Origin: Bacillota bacterium
GTDB lineage: Bacteria > Bacillota > Clostridia > Oscillospirales > CAG-272
DNA length: 7,028 bases
Assembly: GCA_021199825.1 (NCBI GenBank)
Contig: JAJQHI010000180.1
Location: 1-7,028 of the forward strand
Direction of reading: 5' to 3'
Shown: one piece after another, positions 1 to 6,322 of the stretch
How the letters are laid out: each line of letters opens with the position of its first letter
Numbering within the stretch: position 1 is the stretch's first letter
The notes under the pieces: model-generated
What the model was told of the DNA's origin: nothing
The model's database searches: none
Seen by the model: only the letters and a program-made list of their open reading frames with translations
Made by a program: the position numbers and the translations under genes

Positions 1-810
1 GTATATGAATGCTTCGGCTTTTTCAGAAGCGACTTTTTGAATGATTTCACATCAACAAGAATTTTGCGCAAATACGTGAGCGACACAAGTGTTTATACCA
101 GGATTCTCAAGACACTGCGCGCAAAAACGGAGGATTCGGATGCCCCGTACTTTATTTTCGCGGTAACAATGCAAAACCACAGCAGCTACAGCACAACATA
201 CAACAATTTTGATTATGATGCCGTAACTGCCACTGGACTTGAGGACGTAACGAAGCTTTCGCAATATTTATCGCTTATAAGGGAATCAGACGAAGCTTTA
301 GAATCGCTCATTTCATCGCTTGAAACATTTGACGAGGATACGATTGTCGTATTTTTCGGCGACCATCAGCCCGCAACAAGCGTCTATTCAAAGCTTCTCA
401 CTCTTTACGGGATAACACTTGACGAGGAAAACAGCCTGTCTGACCAAGAGATGAGGTATACTATTCCGATTATCATTTGGGCAAATTACGATATTGATGA
501 GGAAACATATGAATATGTCTCGAATCTGGTTTCCGAGGGGATAAGCGCAAACTATATATCAACGCTTGTGTCTCTCACCGCTGGAATTGAGCTTACCTCA
601 CATCAGGAGTTTCTTAATACTTTGATTAATTATTATCCCGTTATAACCTCAAACGTCATAATAGACTCTGACGGAAATTATTATTCATCGTACAGCTCCG
701 GTGATTATTTGAATTCTGATGTCGGAGGCAGTGAAATGCTGAGCGAATACGCAATGCTTGAATATTATTACCTCTTTGACGGAAGTGACGGATACGATTT
801 TTGGGAATAA
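1..810 (+). CDS. LTA synthase-like sulfatase-fold phosphoglycerol transferase, C-terminal part (5' end outside window)
   Basis: Frame 1 is open from base 1 to the TAA at 808-810, so 269 C-terminal residues of a larger protein are visible. Landmarks match the extracellular catalytic domain of the LtaS/MdoB group of the alkaline-phosphatase superfamily: an opening VYECFGFF segment, YVSD near residue 25, TMQNHSSY at about 56-63, and FFGDHQP at about 118-124, whose Asp and His are expected metal ligands. In the family these membrane-anchored enzymes move glycerol-phosphate from phosphatidylglycerol onto a polymer or glycolipid outside the cell. The N-terminal membrane helices and the catalytic Thr lie upstream of the window. 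After the sulfatase core there is an acidic, Tyr/Ser-rich tail of about 60 residues (YYSSYSSGDYLNSD region). It could be true LTA synthase or a related phosphoglycerol transferase; the acceptor cannot be told. It converges with ppk and ends at a strong terminator. Confidence 0.88.
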   Translation, partial: VYECFGFFRSDFLNDFTSTRILRKYVSDTSVYTRILKTLRAKTEDSDAPYFIFAVTMQNHSSYSTTYNNFDYDAVTATGLEDVTKLSQYLSLIRESDEALESLISSLETFDEDTIVVFFGDHQPATSVYSKLLTLYGITLDEENSLSDQEMRYTIPIIIWANYDIDEETYEYVSNLVSEGISANYISTLVSLTAGIELTSHQEFLNTLINYYPVITSNVIIDSDGNYYSSYSSGDYLNSDVGGSEMLSEYAMLEYYYLFDGSDGYDFWE

Positions 811-818
811 GGAATCGG

Positions 819-842
819 GGGAGAGCTTGTCTCTCCCTTTTT
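819..842 (+). terminator. Rho-independent terminator of the LTA synthase-like gene
   Basis: A perfect 7-bp stem GGGAGAG/CTCTCCC (819-825 and 831-837) closes a 5-nt loop CTTGT and is followed directly by five T residues (838-842). It begins 8 nt after the stop codon. In the minus direction it lies just past the ppk stop, but the tract following it there is only partly T-rich, so it probably ends ppk transcription less efficiently. Confidence 0.88.
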
Positions 843-850
843 CACACTGT

Positions 851-2968
851 TCAGGCTCTGCGAATCAGGTGAGAAAGCCTTGAGAGCGCAGAATTGATAA
901 CTCCCCTTCTTTTCTTCACTTTCTCCAAAATAAGCATTTCATTTTGAAATGATTCCTGACAGCTACACGTCGGCGTGCTTTCACTTATTTTTTCGTATGT
1001 TCTGTCAGAACGCATATTTCTCGCTTTTACGTTATCGCTGGTCAGCACATCAATTATGTGAAATATTCGTTCCCGCTGCTCCTGACCCAGAACGGGGCAC
1101 GCAATCTCAACGCGCCGCTCTGTGTTCCTTGTCATGAAATCGGCGGATGCGATATAAAGTCTGGCGCCCTCTCCCCCGCCGAAGCAGTAAATGCGGGCGT
1201 GCTCAAGGTAGCGTCCCACAATTGAAAACACCTTGATGTTGTCGGTAAGACCTTCGACACCAGGCAGAAGGCAGCATATGCCGCGTATATTCATTATAAC
1301 CTTAACGCCAGCCTGTGAGGCTTTTGCCAGCTTATCTATCAGCTCACGATCGGTTAAAGAGTTAAGCTTTAAAAATATATATCCGTCCTCTCCCTTTTTA
1401 GTTTCCTCGTTTATCTCGCATATCACCTTATTTTTCAGGGAGAACGGCGAGACAAGAAGTCTCTTATAATCTCCAAGAAGATTTCCGGTAGCCATATTCT
1501 GAAAGAACAGTGAAGCGTCTTCACCGATTTCTCGGTTTGCTGTTATAAGTGAAAGGTCGGTGTACTGCTTTGCTGTCTTTTCATTGTAATTGCCTGTACC
1601 TATTTGAGTGATATAGCTCACTCTTCCGCGGTCTCGGCGTGTTATGAGACAAACCTTGCTGTGCACCTTTATGCCCTCAAAACCGTATAAAATCGTGCAT
1701 CCTGCCTCCTCAAGCCGTTCAGCCCAGCTAATATTGTTCTGCTCGTCAAATCTTGCGCACAGCTCAATTAAAACCGTGACCTGTTTGCCGTTTTCCGCTG
1801 CTGCGCACAAATACTCTGCGATACGCGACCCCTTTGAAAGCCTGTATATTGTTATTTTGATAGACAAGACGTTTGGATCAGCGGATGACTCGGAAATCAG
1901 CCTCAAAAAAGGCTCCATCGACTCGTATGGATAGTTTAAGAGCACATCATGCTTCATCACCTGTGAGGTGATTTTTTCATTTTTTGAAAGAGATGGCGAG
2001 AGATGCGGCGTATACGGTGTATAGCAAAGTGCAGCGGCAGTCTCTGTCGGCAGCAGCTGCGAGAGCATTGTGAGGTATTTTAATTGTATAGGATATTTAA
2101 CGCAGAAGACCTGTTCCTTTGACAGCTTTAGCGTTTGACATATTCCATCGACAAATTTTTCAGGAAGATTACCTTGAATTTCAAGTCTTACGGGTGAGAG
2201 GCGGGTGCGTTTCTTGACGATTTTTTTCATATGGTGACGAAAATCCTCATCAACTTCATATGCCTCATCCTCAGGGACTATGTCAGCGCTTCTTGTAACT
2301 GATATTACAGCCTTGTCGATGACCTTGTATTTATCAAATATCGTTGACGAAAACTCAAGGAGAATATCTTCCGTTAAGATATAGTGTCCTCTCTCTTCTG
2401 ACAGCCTCAAAAAGGGCTGAAGCACAGACGGTATCGGCAAAATACCCAGAAGGGATTTTCCGCCGTCGAAAAGCGCCAGCATAATATAAAGCTCTTTATT
2501 TTGCAGATGCGGGAACGGGTTATGAAAATCAACTATCTGAGGTGAGAGAATAGGACGAACGTCATTTTCAAACCATTCGTATGCCTGAAGTTTTTCTTTT
2601 GAATCAAGCATATCAAAGCTCATTCGATATATTCCCTCTCCCCGGCAGCACCCTTCAAGCTCCGATAAAACTTCATCCCGCTCTGCATAAAGGCTTGAGG
2701 TAGTTTTGAATATATCCGAAAGCTGTTCTTCCGGTGTTTTGCCTGTTTTGTTGTCAATATGCGTTTCCTTAATCAGGGTCATATCATGAAGCGATCCTAC
2801 CCGCACCATGAAAAATTCCGCAAGATTGTCAGAGAAAATCGCGGCGAAATTCAGGCGCTCCATCAAAGGAACGCTTTCGTCACGCGCTTCCTCCAAAACT
2901 CTTTCGTTAAAACGCAGCCATGAAAGCTCTCTGTCCTGCGTATACCGCGTATCAACATTCCTCATCAT
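851..2968 (-). CDS. ppk: Polyphosphate kinase 1
   Basis: This is a full-length PPK1, the cytoplasmic, usually membrane-associated enzyme that reversibly transfers the gamma-phosphate of ATP onto polyphosphate. Numbering is for the 705-aa product. The N-terminal domain opens with RELSWLRFNERVLEEA (about 13-28) and SDNLAEFFMVRV (about 46-57). The catalytic half holds IKITIYRLS (about 370-378), IKVHSK with His436, IGTGNYNEKTA (about 456-466) and RYLEHARIY with His590. His436 corresponds to the autophosphorylated His435 of the E. coli enzyme and His590 to its His592. SADFMTRNTERRVE and VLTSDNVKAR complete the core. A basic C-terminal tail of about 50 residues is the most divergent part. The frame stays open to an ATG at 2998, but I prefer ATG at 2968: it overlaps the ppx TGA as ATGA, has a well-placed GAAGGA, and gives active-site numbering close to E. 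coli. A second ATG follows at once (2965). Family and function are secure; only the exact start is uncertain. Confidence 0.96.
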   Translation of the reverse strand: MMRNVDTRYTQDRELSWLRFNERVLEEARDESVPLMERLNFAAIFSDNLAEFFMVRVGSLHDMTLIKETHIDNKTGKTPEEQLSDIFKTTSSLYAERDEVLSELEGCCRGEGIYRMSFDMLDSKEKLQAYEWFENDVRPILSPQIVDFHNPFPHLQNKELYIMLALFDGGKSLLGILPIPSVLQPFLRLSEERGHYILTEDILLEFSSTIFDKYKVIDKAVISVTRSADIVPEDEAYEVDEDFRHHMKKIVKKRTRLSPVRLEIQGNLPEKFVDGICQTLKLSKEQVFCVKYPIQLKYLTMLSQLLPTETAAALCYTPYTPHLSPSLSKNEKITSQVMKHDVLLNYPYESMEPFLRLISESSADPNVLSIKITIYRLSKGSRIAEYLCAAAENGKQVTVLIELCARFDEQNNISWAERLEEAGCTILYGFEGIKVHSKVCLITRRDRGRVSYITQIGTGNYNEKTAKQYTDLSLITANREIGEDASLFFQNMATGNLLGDYKRLLVSPFSLKNKVICEINEETKKGEDGYIFLKLNSLTDRELIDKLAKASQAGVKVIMNIRGICCLLPGVEGLTDNIKVFSIVGRYLEHARIYCFGGGEGARLYIASADFMTRNTERRVEIACPVLGQEQRERIFHIIDVLTSDNVKARNMRSDRTYEKISESTPTCSCQESFQNEMLILEKVKKRRGVINSALSRLSHLIRRA

Positions 2969-3870
2969 TTTTGTTCCTTCCCAAGCACATGTCGGCATAG
3001 ATACCCCTCTCTTGCACCGTGAGGACTCACAGTTATGTCATTGACACCATATGTGGCGCATATCGATTCAAGCGCTATAGCTCCGGGTACAATTGTATGA
3101 ATTCGCTCTGGTATAAGCTTAAGCACCTCTCTTGCCGTTGAGACCTTCATCAGCTTTAGCTGCTCCGTAACCTCTCTCAGCTCCGACAAAGTAAACATAT
3201 CAGAGCCGCCTGACCGTTTAAAGTAGTGATTTGATATTTTGCATATTGCCCGTATTGTTCCGCCTACTCCCACAACATGAGTTGAATCGAAGTGCTCAAT
3301 TCCAAAATGAAAGAGTAGCTCACGCACCTCTTTTTGTATGCTGCAGCATTCTGATGTATCGGGAAAAAGCCCCGAAACGTGACGGTTAAATAGATCCAGG
3401 GAGCCTACGGGCAGACTGCACGAGGTGAGGATTTTTTTATTGTCAAAATGCAAAAGCTCGGTTGATCCACCTCCCATGTCTATCATAAGACCTGACGAAA
3501 AGCTTATATCAGGGAGTGCACCGTAAAACGAAAGCATTGCCTCCTCTTCGCCCGATATAACGTCTATTTTCAAGCCTGTCTTTTTTATTATCTCCGAAAG
3601 CGCCTCGTCCCTGTTTATAATATTTCTGAGCGATGCCGTCGCAAAAATATGCATTGACGGTATTTCAAGATTTGATAAAAGCTCGTGAAATTCAGTGAGT
3701 ATTTCACAAATCAAGCCTATTCCCTCATCGGAGAGCTTTTTCTTTGAAGTATAGCTCGCAATTCCCGCGGTGACCTTGCGATGCAGAAGCAGCTTAACTT
3801 TATCATCGTTCACACGATATACGGACAAACGCACCGTGTTCGAGCCCAAATCCACAATTCCAACATTCAT
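2965..3870 (-). CDS. ppx: Exopolyphosphatase / Ppx-GppA family phosphatase, short form
   Basis: The 301-aa protein belongs to the actin/ASKHA-fold Ppx/GppA family, which removes terminal phosphates from polyphosphate or hydrolyses pppGpp. The phosphate-binding motifs appear in order: GIVDLGSNTVRL (4-15), ATASLRN (77-83), ISGEEEA with the expected catalytic Glu (about 105-111), IDMGGGSTEL (130-139), LPVGSLDLF (153-161) and GVGGTIRAI (201-209), ending with GAREGYL (about 285-291). At about 300 residues it has only the two core ATPase-like domains and lacks the long C-terminal extension of E. coli Ppx/GppA, as in many Firmicute and actinobacterial homologues. The start has an excellent GGAGGT site. 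Its TGA overlaps the ppk ATG, so the polymer-degrading and polymer-making enzymes are probably coupled in translation. Polyphosphate rather than pppGpp as substrate is inferred from that neighbour. Confidence 0.92.
   Translation of the reverse strand: MNVGIVDLGSNTVRLSVYRVNDDKVKLLLHRKVTAGIASYTSKKKLSDEGIGLICEILTEFHELLSNLEIPSMHIFATASLRNIINRDEALSEIIKKTGLKIDVISGEEEAMLSFYGALPDISFSSGLMIDMGGGSTELLHFDNKKILTSCSLPVGSLDLFNRHVSGLFPDTSECCSIQKEVRELLFHFGIEHFDSTHVVGVGGTIRAICKISNHYFKRSGGSDMFTLSELREVTEQLKLMKVSTAREVLKLIPERIHTIVPGAIALESICATYGVNDITVSPHGAREGYLCRHVLGKEQK
2975..2980 (-). promoter_or_regulatory. Ribosome binding site deciding the ppk start
   Basis: On the minus strand GAAGGA lies inside the last codons of ppx, 6 nt before the ATG at 2968 (and 9 nt before the adjacent ATG at 2965). 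It lies downstream of the longer ATG at 2998 and so cannot serve it. This is the main reason for choosing the shorter, 705-residue PPK. Confidence 0.75.
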
Positions 3871-3875
3871 ATATT

Positions 3876-3881
3876 ACCTCC
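3876..3881 (-). promoter_or_regulatory. Ribosome binding site of ppx
   Basis: GGAGGT on the minus strand, 5 nt before the ATG at 3870, is the closest match to the Shine-Dalgarno consensus among the gene starts visible here. It fixes the ppx start with confidence. Confidence 0.85.
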
Positions 3882-3904
3882 GCCGCCGTAGTGACTGTTT
3901 CTTT

Positions 3905-3932
3905 ATAATATATTATTCTGCCGTAGCGCGAA
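3905..3932 (-). promoter_or_regulatory. Possible weak promoter of ppx
   Basis: In the AT-rich stretch before ppx a TATTAT (-10 like, 3905-3910) is preceded after 16 nt by TTCGCG (3927-3932). The -10 is reasonable but the -35 is poor. It would start a transcript a short distance before the ppx ribosome binding site. AT-rich DNA gives such matches by chance, so this is a candidate only. Confidence 0.25.
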
Positions 3933-3992
3933 TATTATTTTCTTCGCCCATTAGAAAAATATTTTGTAGGCGTTAGCGTCACATCAGCATTT

Positions 3993-4027
3993 CTTTACGG
4001 GCTTGATTATATTCCGCTCCCGTAAAG
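3993..4027. repeat. Perfect 9-bp inverted repeat in the ttcA-ppx spacer
   Basis: CTTTACGGG (3993-4001) and CCCGTAAAG (4019-4027) are perfect inverted copies separated by 17 nt. No T-run follows in either direction at useful length, so it is not a typical terminator. It could be a hairpin in the leader of ppx, a spaced operator, or part of a dispersed intergenic element. The CTTTAC arm could also pair with a second GTAAAG at 4056-4061, giving an alternative fold. Confidence 0.55.
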
Positions 4028-4062
4028 TTTGAAATCAGAAATAAGTAAAACTGCGGTAAAGG

Positions 4063-4098
4063 AACGGGGAGATAATAAATAAAGCGGAACGCTTCACT
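4063..4098 (-). terminator. Weak terminator-like hairpin after the TtcA-family gene
   Basis: In the minus-strand RNA, bases 4098-4090 pair with 4086-4078 around a 3-nt loop. The stem is 9 bp, of which two pairs are G-U wobbles and three are G-C. A broken U-rich stretch (AUUAUUAUC) follows. It starts 26 nt after the stop codon of the upstream gene. The wobbles make it specific to the minus strand, which suits a terminator, but the short G-C core and interrupted U-tract suggest partial termination at most. Confidence 0.3.
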
Positions 4099-4123
4099 AA
4101 AAATGAAGAGTCCCGCAGGGGTA

Positions 4124-4993
4124 TTAAGTTTCCGGCAAATCCTTTTCCCTATAAGATTTTCTTTCAGCGAAGACATCCTCAAATGAATATCTTACGCCAA
4201 GCTTTTTGTATCCCACCATTGTGTCAAGTTCGACGTTATGAATGCTATTAAAAATGCTTGATTTCACGGCGGGATTGTCATGTGACAGGGTACCAATGAG
4301 TTCCTTCGTCTTTTGACGCATCGAGCCGCCGCACCCTTCACCACTTTTAGTGACAGAACACGCACCGGTTATAAATTCAAGTCCGTTGAAGTCCGCCCAG
4401 CTTATAATATTCTCTTCCTTTACAAGATAAAGCGGTCTTATCAGCTGCATTCCGGGGTGATTTGTACTGCAAAGCTTCGGGGGCATAGCCTCAAGCTTTG
4501 AACCGTAAAGCATCCCCATAAGCGTGGTTTCAATTACATCGTCATAGTGATGCCCCAGAGCGATTTTGTTGCAACCGAGATATGATGCTTCACTGTATAG
4601 ATATCCCCGCCTCATGCGGGCGCACATGTAGCATGGTGACTTTTCATTTGCATGTACCGCATCCGAAAAGACGTTTGTTTTGAATATCGTTATATCGAGC
4701 CCAAGCCTCTTTGCATTGTCGCTTATCCTTGTTATTTCCTCATTCCTGTATCCGGGGTCCATAACAAGGTAAACAACCTCAAACGGAAATTTGCTGTGCC
4801 TGTGCAGCAGATCCATCAGCTTTGCCATGAGCATTGAGTCCTTCCCGCCGGAAACGCATACGGCAATCCTGTCGCCTTCGGAAATCAAATCATAGCTTTT
4901 CAGGGCGTTTGTGAAAGGATTCCACAGGCTTTCACGGTAGTCGCGCCAAATGCTGTTTTCTATCTTCGTTAAAGGAGAAAGCTCTCTTTTCAT
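4124..4993 (-). CDS. TtcA-family PP-loop ATPase (probable tRNA 2-thiocytidine synthetase)
   Basis: The 289-aa cytoplasmic protein belongs to the TtcA/TtuA group of PP-loop ATPases, which adenylate a tRNA base and exchange oxygen for sulfur using an iron-sulfur cluster. The PP-loop SGGKDS is at 48-53. CYMCARMRRGYLY supplies Cys121 and Cys124 in the CxxC cluster motif, GHHYDDVIET starts at 147, and MPPKL is at about 170-174. TtcA needs a third Cys further on; here Cys212 and Cys221 are both candidates. The CSVTKSGEGCGG segment is longer than the corresponding PCNLCG region of E. coli TtcA as I recall it. The C-terminal 40 residues are divergent and basic. The start overlaps the stop of the ATP-grasp gene as ATGA, with only a weak GGATGG upstream, so translation probably depends on the preceding gene. 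Family is secure; 2-thiocytidine at tRNA position 32 is the best-known role but is not proved for this branch. Confidence 0.85.
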   Translation of the reverse strand: MKRELSPLTKIENSIWRDYRESLWNPFTNALKSYDLISEGDRIAVCVSGGKDSMLMAKLMDLLHRHSKFPFEVVYLVMDPGYRNEEITRISDNAKRLGLDITIFKTNVFSDAVHANEKSPCYMCARMRRGYLYSEASYLGCNKIALGHHYDDVIETTLMGMLYGSKLEAMPPKLCSTNHPGMQLIRPLYLVKEENIISWADFNGLEFITGACSVTKSGEGCGGSMRQKTKELIGTLSHDNPAVKSSIFNSIHNVELDTMVGYKKLGVRYSFEDVFAERKSYREKDLPET

Positions 4994-6189
4994 ACACCAT
5001 CCGCCCGCTCGGATACGAAACGAATAAATTCCTTCGTTTCATCAAGCGTTCTGCATTTAGCGGTATACATTTGGTTGCCCATAGCATCGGAAAGTGCATC
5101 AGGCATACGCTCGCACATCACAATATGCTCACCGTACCTGTCAATCACATCCTCGTGACTGTGAACATATCGAATGCCGTCCCGGCGGCTTGAGTAAACG
5201 CAGAAGCAGTCATCCTCTGCCGCTTCGGTTCGTCTCTCACCATAAGCAACAGAGTCAGCCCAAATCGCGTATACATCCGTTGAATGCGCAAAATTCATCA
5301 TATCGGGAGTGTATCCGCCGGCAGGGCGCATATTGACCTCCAGCCCAACAAAATCCCCTGTGTCACCAAGACCTTTGTGCGGTTTCGTAAGCCTGAAAAA
5401 TTCAAAATGAACAAATCTGCTCCTGACACCGAATGATTTCAATGTGGCGCGTCCGAGCTCTCTCAGCTTTTTGGGGACCTTGTCCGTCACGTAATATGAG
5501 AGATCATATCCGTTATTTACAATGTCGGCTATAGACGGAGGGAACACAGTCGACGACTCAAAAAGCGGCTCGCACTTTTCGTTTGTGATTGCATCATATG
5601 AATAAATATCGCCTTCAATAAAGTCCTCTATCACATACTTGACGGGAGGCTTTACGGAGAAAAACCAGTCAAGGTCTTCATCTGAGGAAAGCTTATATGT
5701 ATCTGCGGCACCGACCCCGACATCAGGCTTGACAATAACGGGATATGAAACCTCATGCGCAAATAAAAGCGCGTCTTCTCTGCCTTCAATCCTATGATTT
5801 CGCGCGCTTGGAACTCCTGCCTCGCGGTAAAAAGCCTTCATGGCGCTCTTGCTTTTGAATTTTCCTATATCGTCCGATTTATTTCCGGTTGTAATATTAA
5901 AATCAGTGCGAAGTCTTGCGTCCTGTTCAAGCCAATACTCGTTGTTGGATTCCACCCAGTCAATTTTTCCGTATTTAAACGAAAAGAACGCAACCGCTCG
6001 AAACACCTCATCGTAATTCTCAAGGCTTGATACCTTATAATACTCGGAGAGGGATCGCTTTAAATTTTCGTCAAGCTCATCATAAGGGCAGTCGCCTACT
6101 CCGAGAACATTGGCACCGTTATTTTTAAGCCTGTCGCAAAAATTCCAATATGTTCGAGGAAAATTCGGAGAAATAAAAACGAAATTCAA
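4990..6189 (-). CDS. ATP-grasp domain ligase (carboxylate-amine ligase type)
   Basis: Product of 399 aa from the preferred TTG at 6189; the substrate is unknown. ATP-grasp enzymes activate a carboxylate as acyl-phosphate and join it to an amine or other nucleophile. Visible are a Rossmann-like N-terminal domain opening NFVFISPNFP with VLGVGDCPYD (about 28-37), the nucleotide-binding lysine in YPVIVKPDVGVGA (Lys154), the hinge strand YVIEDFIEGD (Glu188), and the metal/phosphate site VGLEVNMRPAGG with Glu284, Asn286 and Arg288. A C-terminal domain of about 100 residues follows, containing CFCVYSS and RYVHSHEDV. The frame runs up to ATG 6234, but that codon has no ribosome binding site and lies about 9 nt from the predicted transcription start. 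The TTG is preceded by AAGGAAGTG, one base from the extended consensus, at 6 nt. It heads a probable operon with the TtcA-family gene. Domain call is strong; the exact reaction is not known. Confidence 0.88.
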   Translation of the reverse strand: MNFVFISPNFPRTYWNFCDRLKNNGANVLGVGDCPYDELDENLKRSLSEYYKVSSLENYDEVFRAVAFFSFKYGKIDWVESNNEYWLEQDARLRTDFNITTGNKSDDIGKFKSKSAMKAFYREAGVPSARNHRIEGREDALLFAHEVSYPVIVKPDVGVGAADTYKLSSDEDLDWFFSVKPPVKYVIEDFIEGDIYSYDAITNEKCEPLFESSTVFPPSIADIVNNGYDLSYYVTDKVPKKLRELGRATLKSFGVRSRFVHFEFFRLTKPHKGLGDTGDFVGLEVNMRPAGGYTPDMMNFAHSTDVYAIWADSVAYGERRTEAAEDDCFCVYSSRRDGIRYVHSHEDVIDRYGEHIVMCERMPDALSDAMGNQMYTAKCRTLDETKEFIRFVSERADGV

Positions 6190-6195
6190 GAAAGA

Positions 6196-6204
6196 CACTT
6201 CCTT
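6196..6204 (-). promoter_or_regulatory. Ribosome binding site deciding a TTG start
   Basis: AAGGAAGTG on the minus strand matches AAGGAGGTG at eight of nine bases and ends 6 nt before the TTG at 6189. It supports TTG over the upstream in-frame ATG at 6234. Confidence 0.7.
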
Positions 6205-6249
6205 TTTATAAGTAAGATTGAGCGGCAATTTCATATTGACGCTGTATGT

Positions 6250-6278
6250 ATTTTATCACCGTAATTCACGTATGTCAA
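6250..6278 (-). promoter_or_regulatory. Sigma-70/SigA-type promoter of the ATP-grasp operon
   Basis: Minus strand TTGACA (6273-6278) and TAAAAT (6250-6255) are separated by exactly 17 nt. The -35 is a perfect consensus and the -10 differs at one base from TATAAT. Transcription would start near 6243, giving a leader of about 54 nt before the TTG at 6189. It lies in the 133-nt gap after the histidine phosphatase gene. Confidence 0.85.
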
Positions 6279-6322
6279 GCAATCATCACCAGTTTTCGAT
6301 TATTTGGAGCAAAAATGAGATT

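Larger units (their letters stand above)
3871..4123. other. 253-nt spacer between the TtcA-family gene and ppx
   Basis: This is the longest non-coding gap in the window. It holds the weak hairpin, the perfect inverted repeat and the possible ppx promoter listed separately. The minus strand is open in one frame from inside the upstream gene down to a stop at 3979-3981. The peptide it would encode is aromatic and hydrophobic in its middle and has no convincing start or ribosome binding site in the spacer. I see no tRNA, riboswitch or insertion-sequence end that I can name. Confidence 0.5.

Noticed and set aside
37..39. TTG as start of the LTA synthase-like gene
   Set aside because: The frame is open upstream to base 1 and the upstream residues (VYECFGFFRSDF) fit the family, so the gene simply enters from outside the window.
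1644..1934. 96-aa and similar plus-strand frames within 949-3044
   Set aside because: All lie antisense to the strongly conserved ppk coding region and show no motif or ribosome binding site.
2969..2998. N-terminal extension of PPK to ATG 2998
   Set aside because: These codons overlap ppx, carry no family-like sequence, and the good ribosome binding site lies downstream of this ATG.
3979..4182. 67-aa minus-strand frame spanning the TtcA-family 3' end and the spacer
   Set aside because: Its ATG is inside the upstream gene in another frame with no ribosome binding site, and I recognise no family. Not called as a gene, but the spacer itself is reported as a finding.
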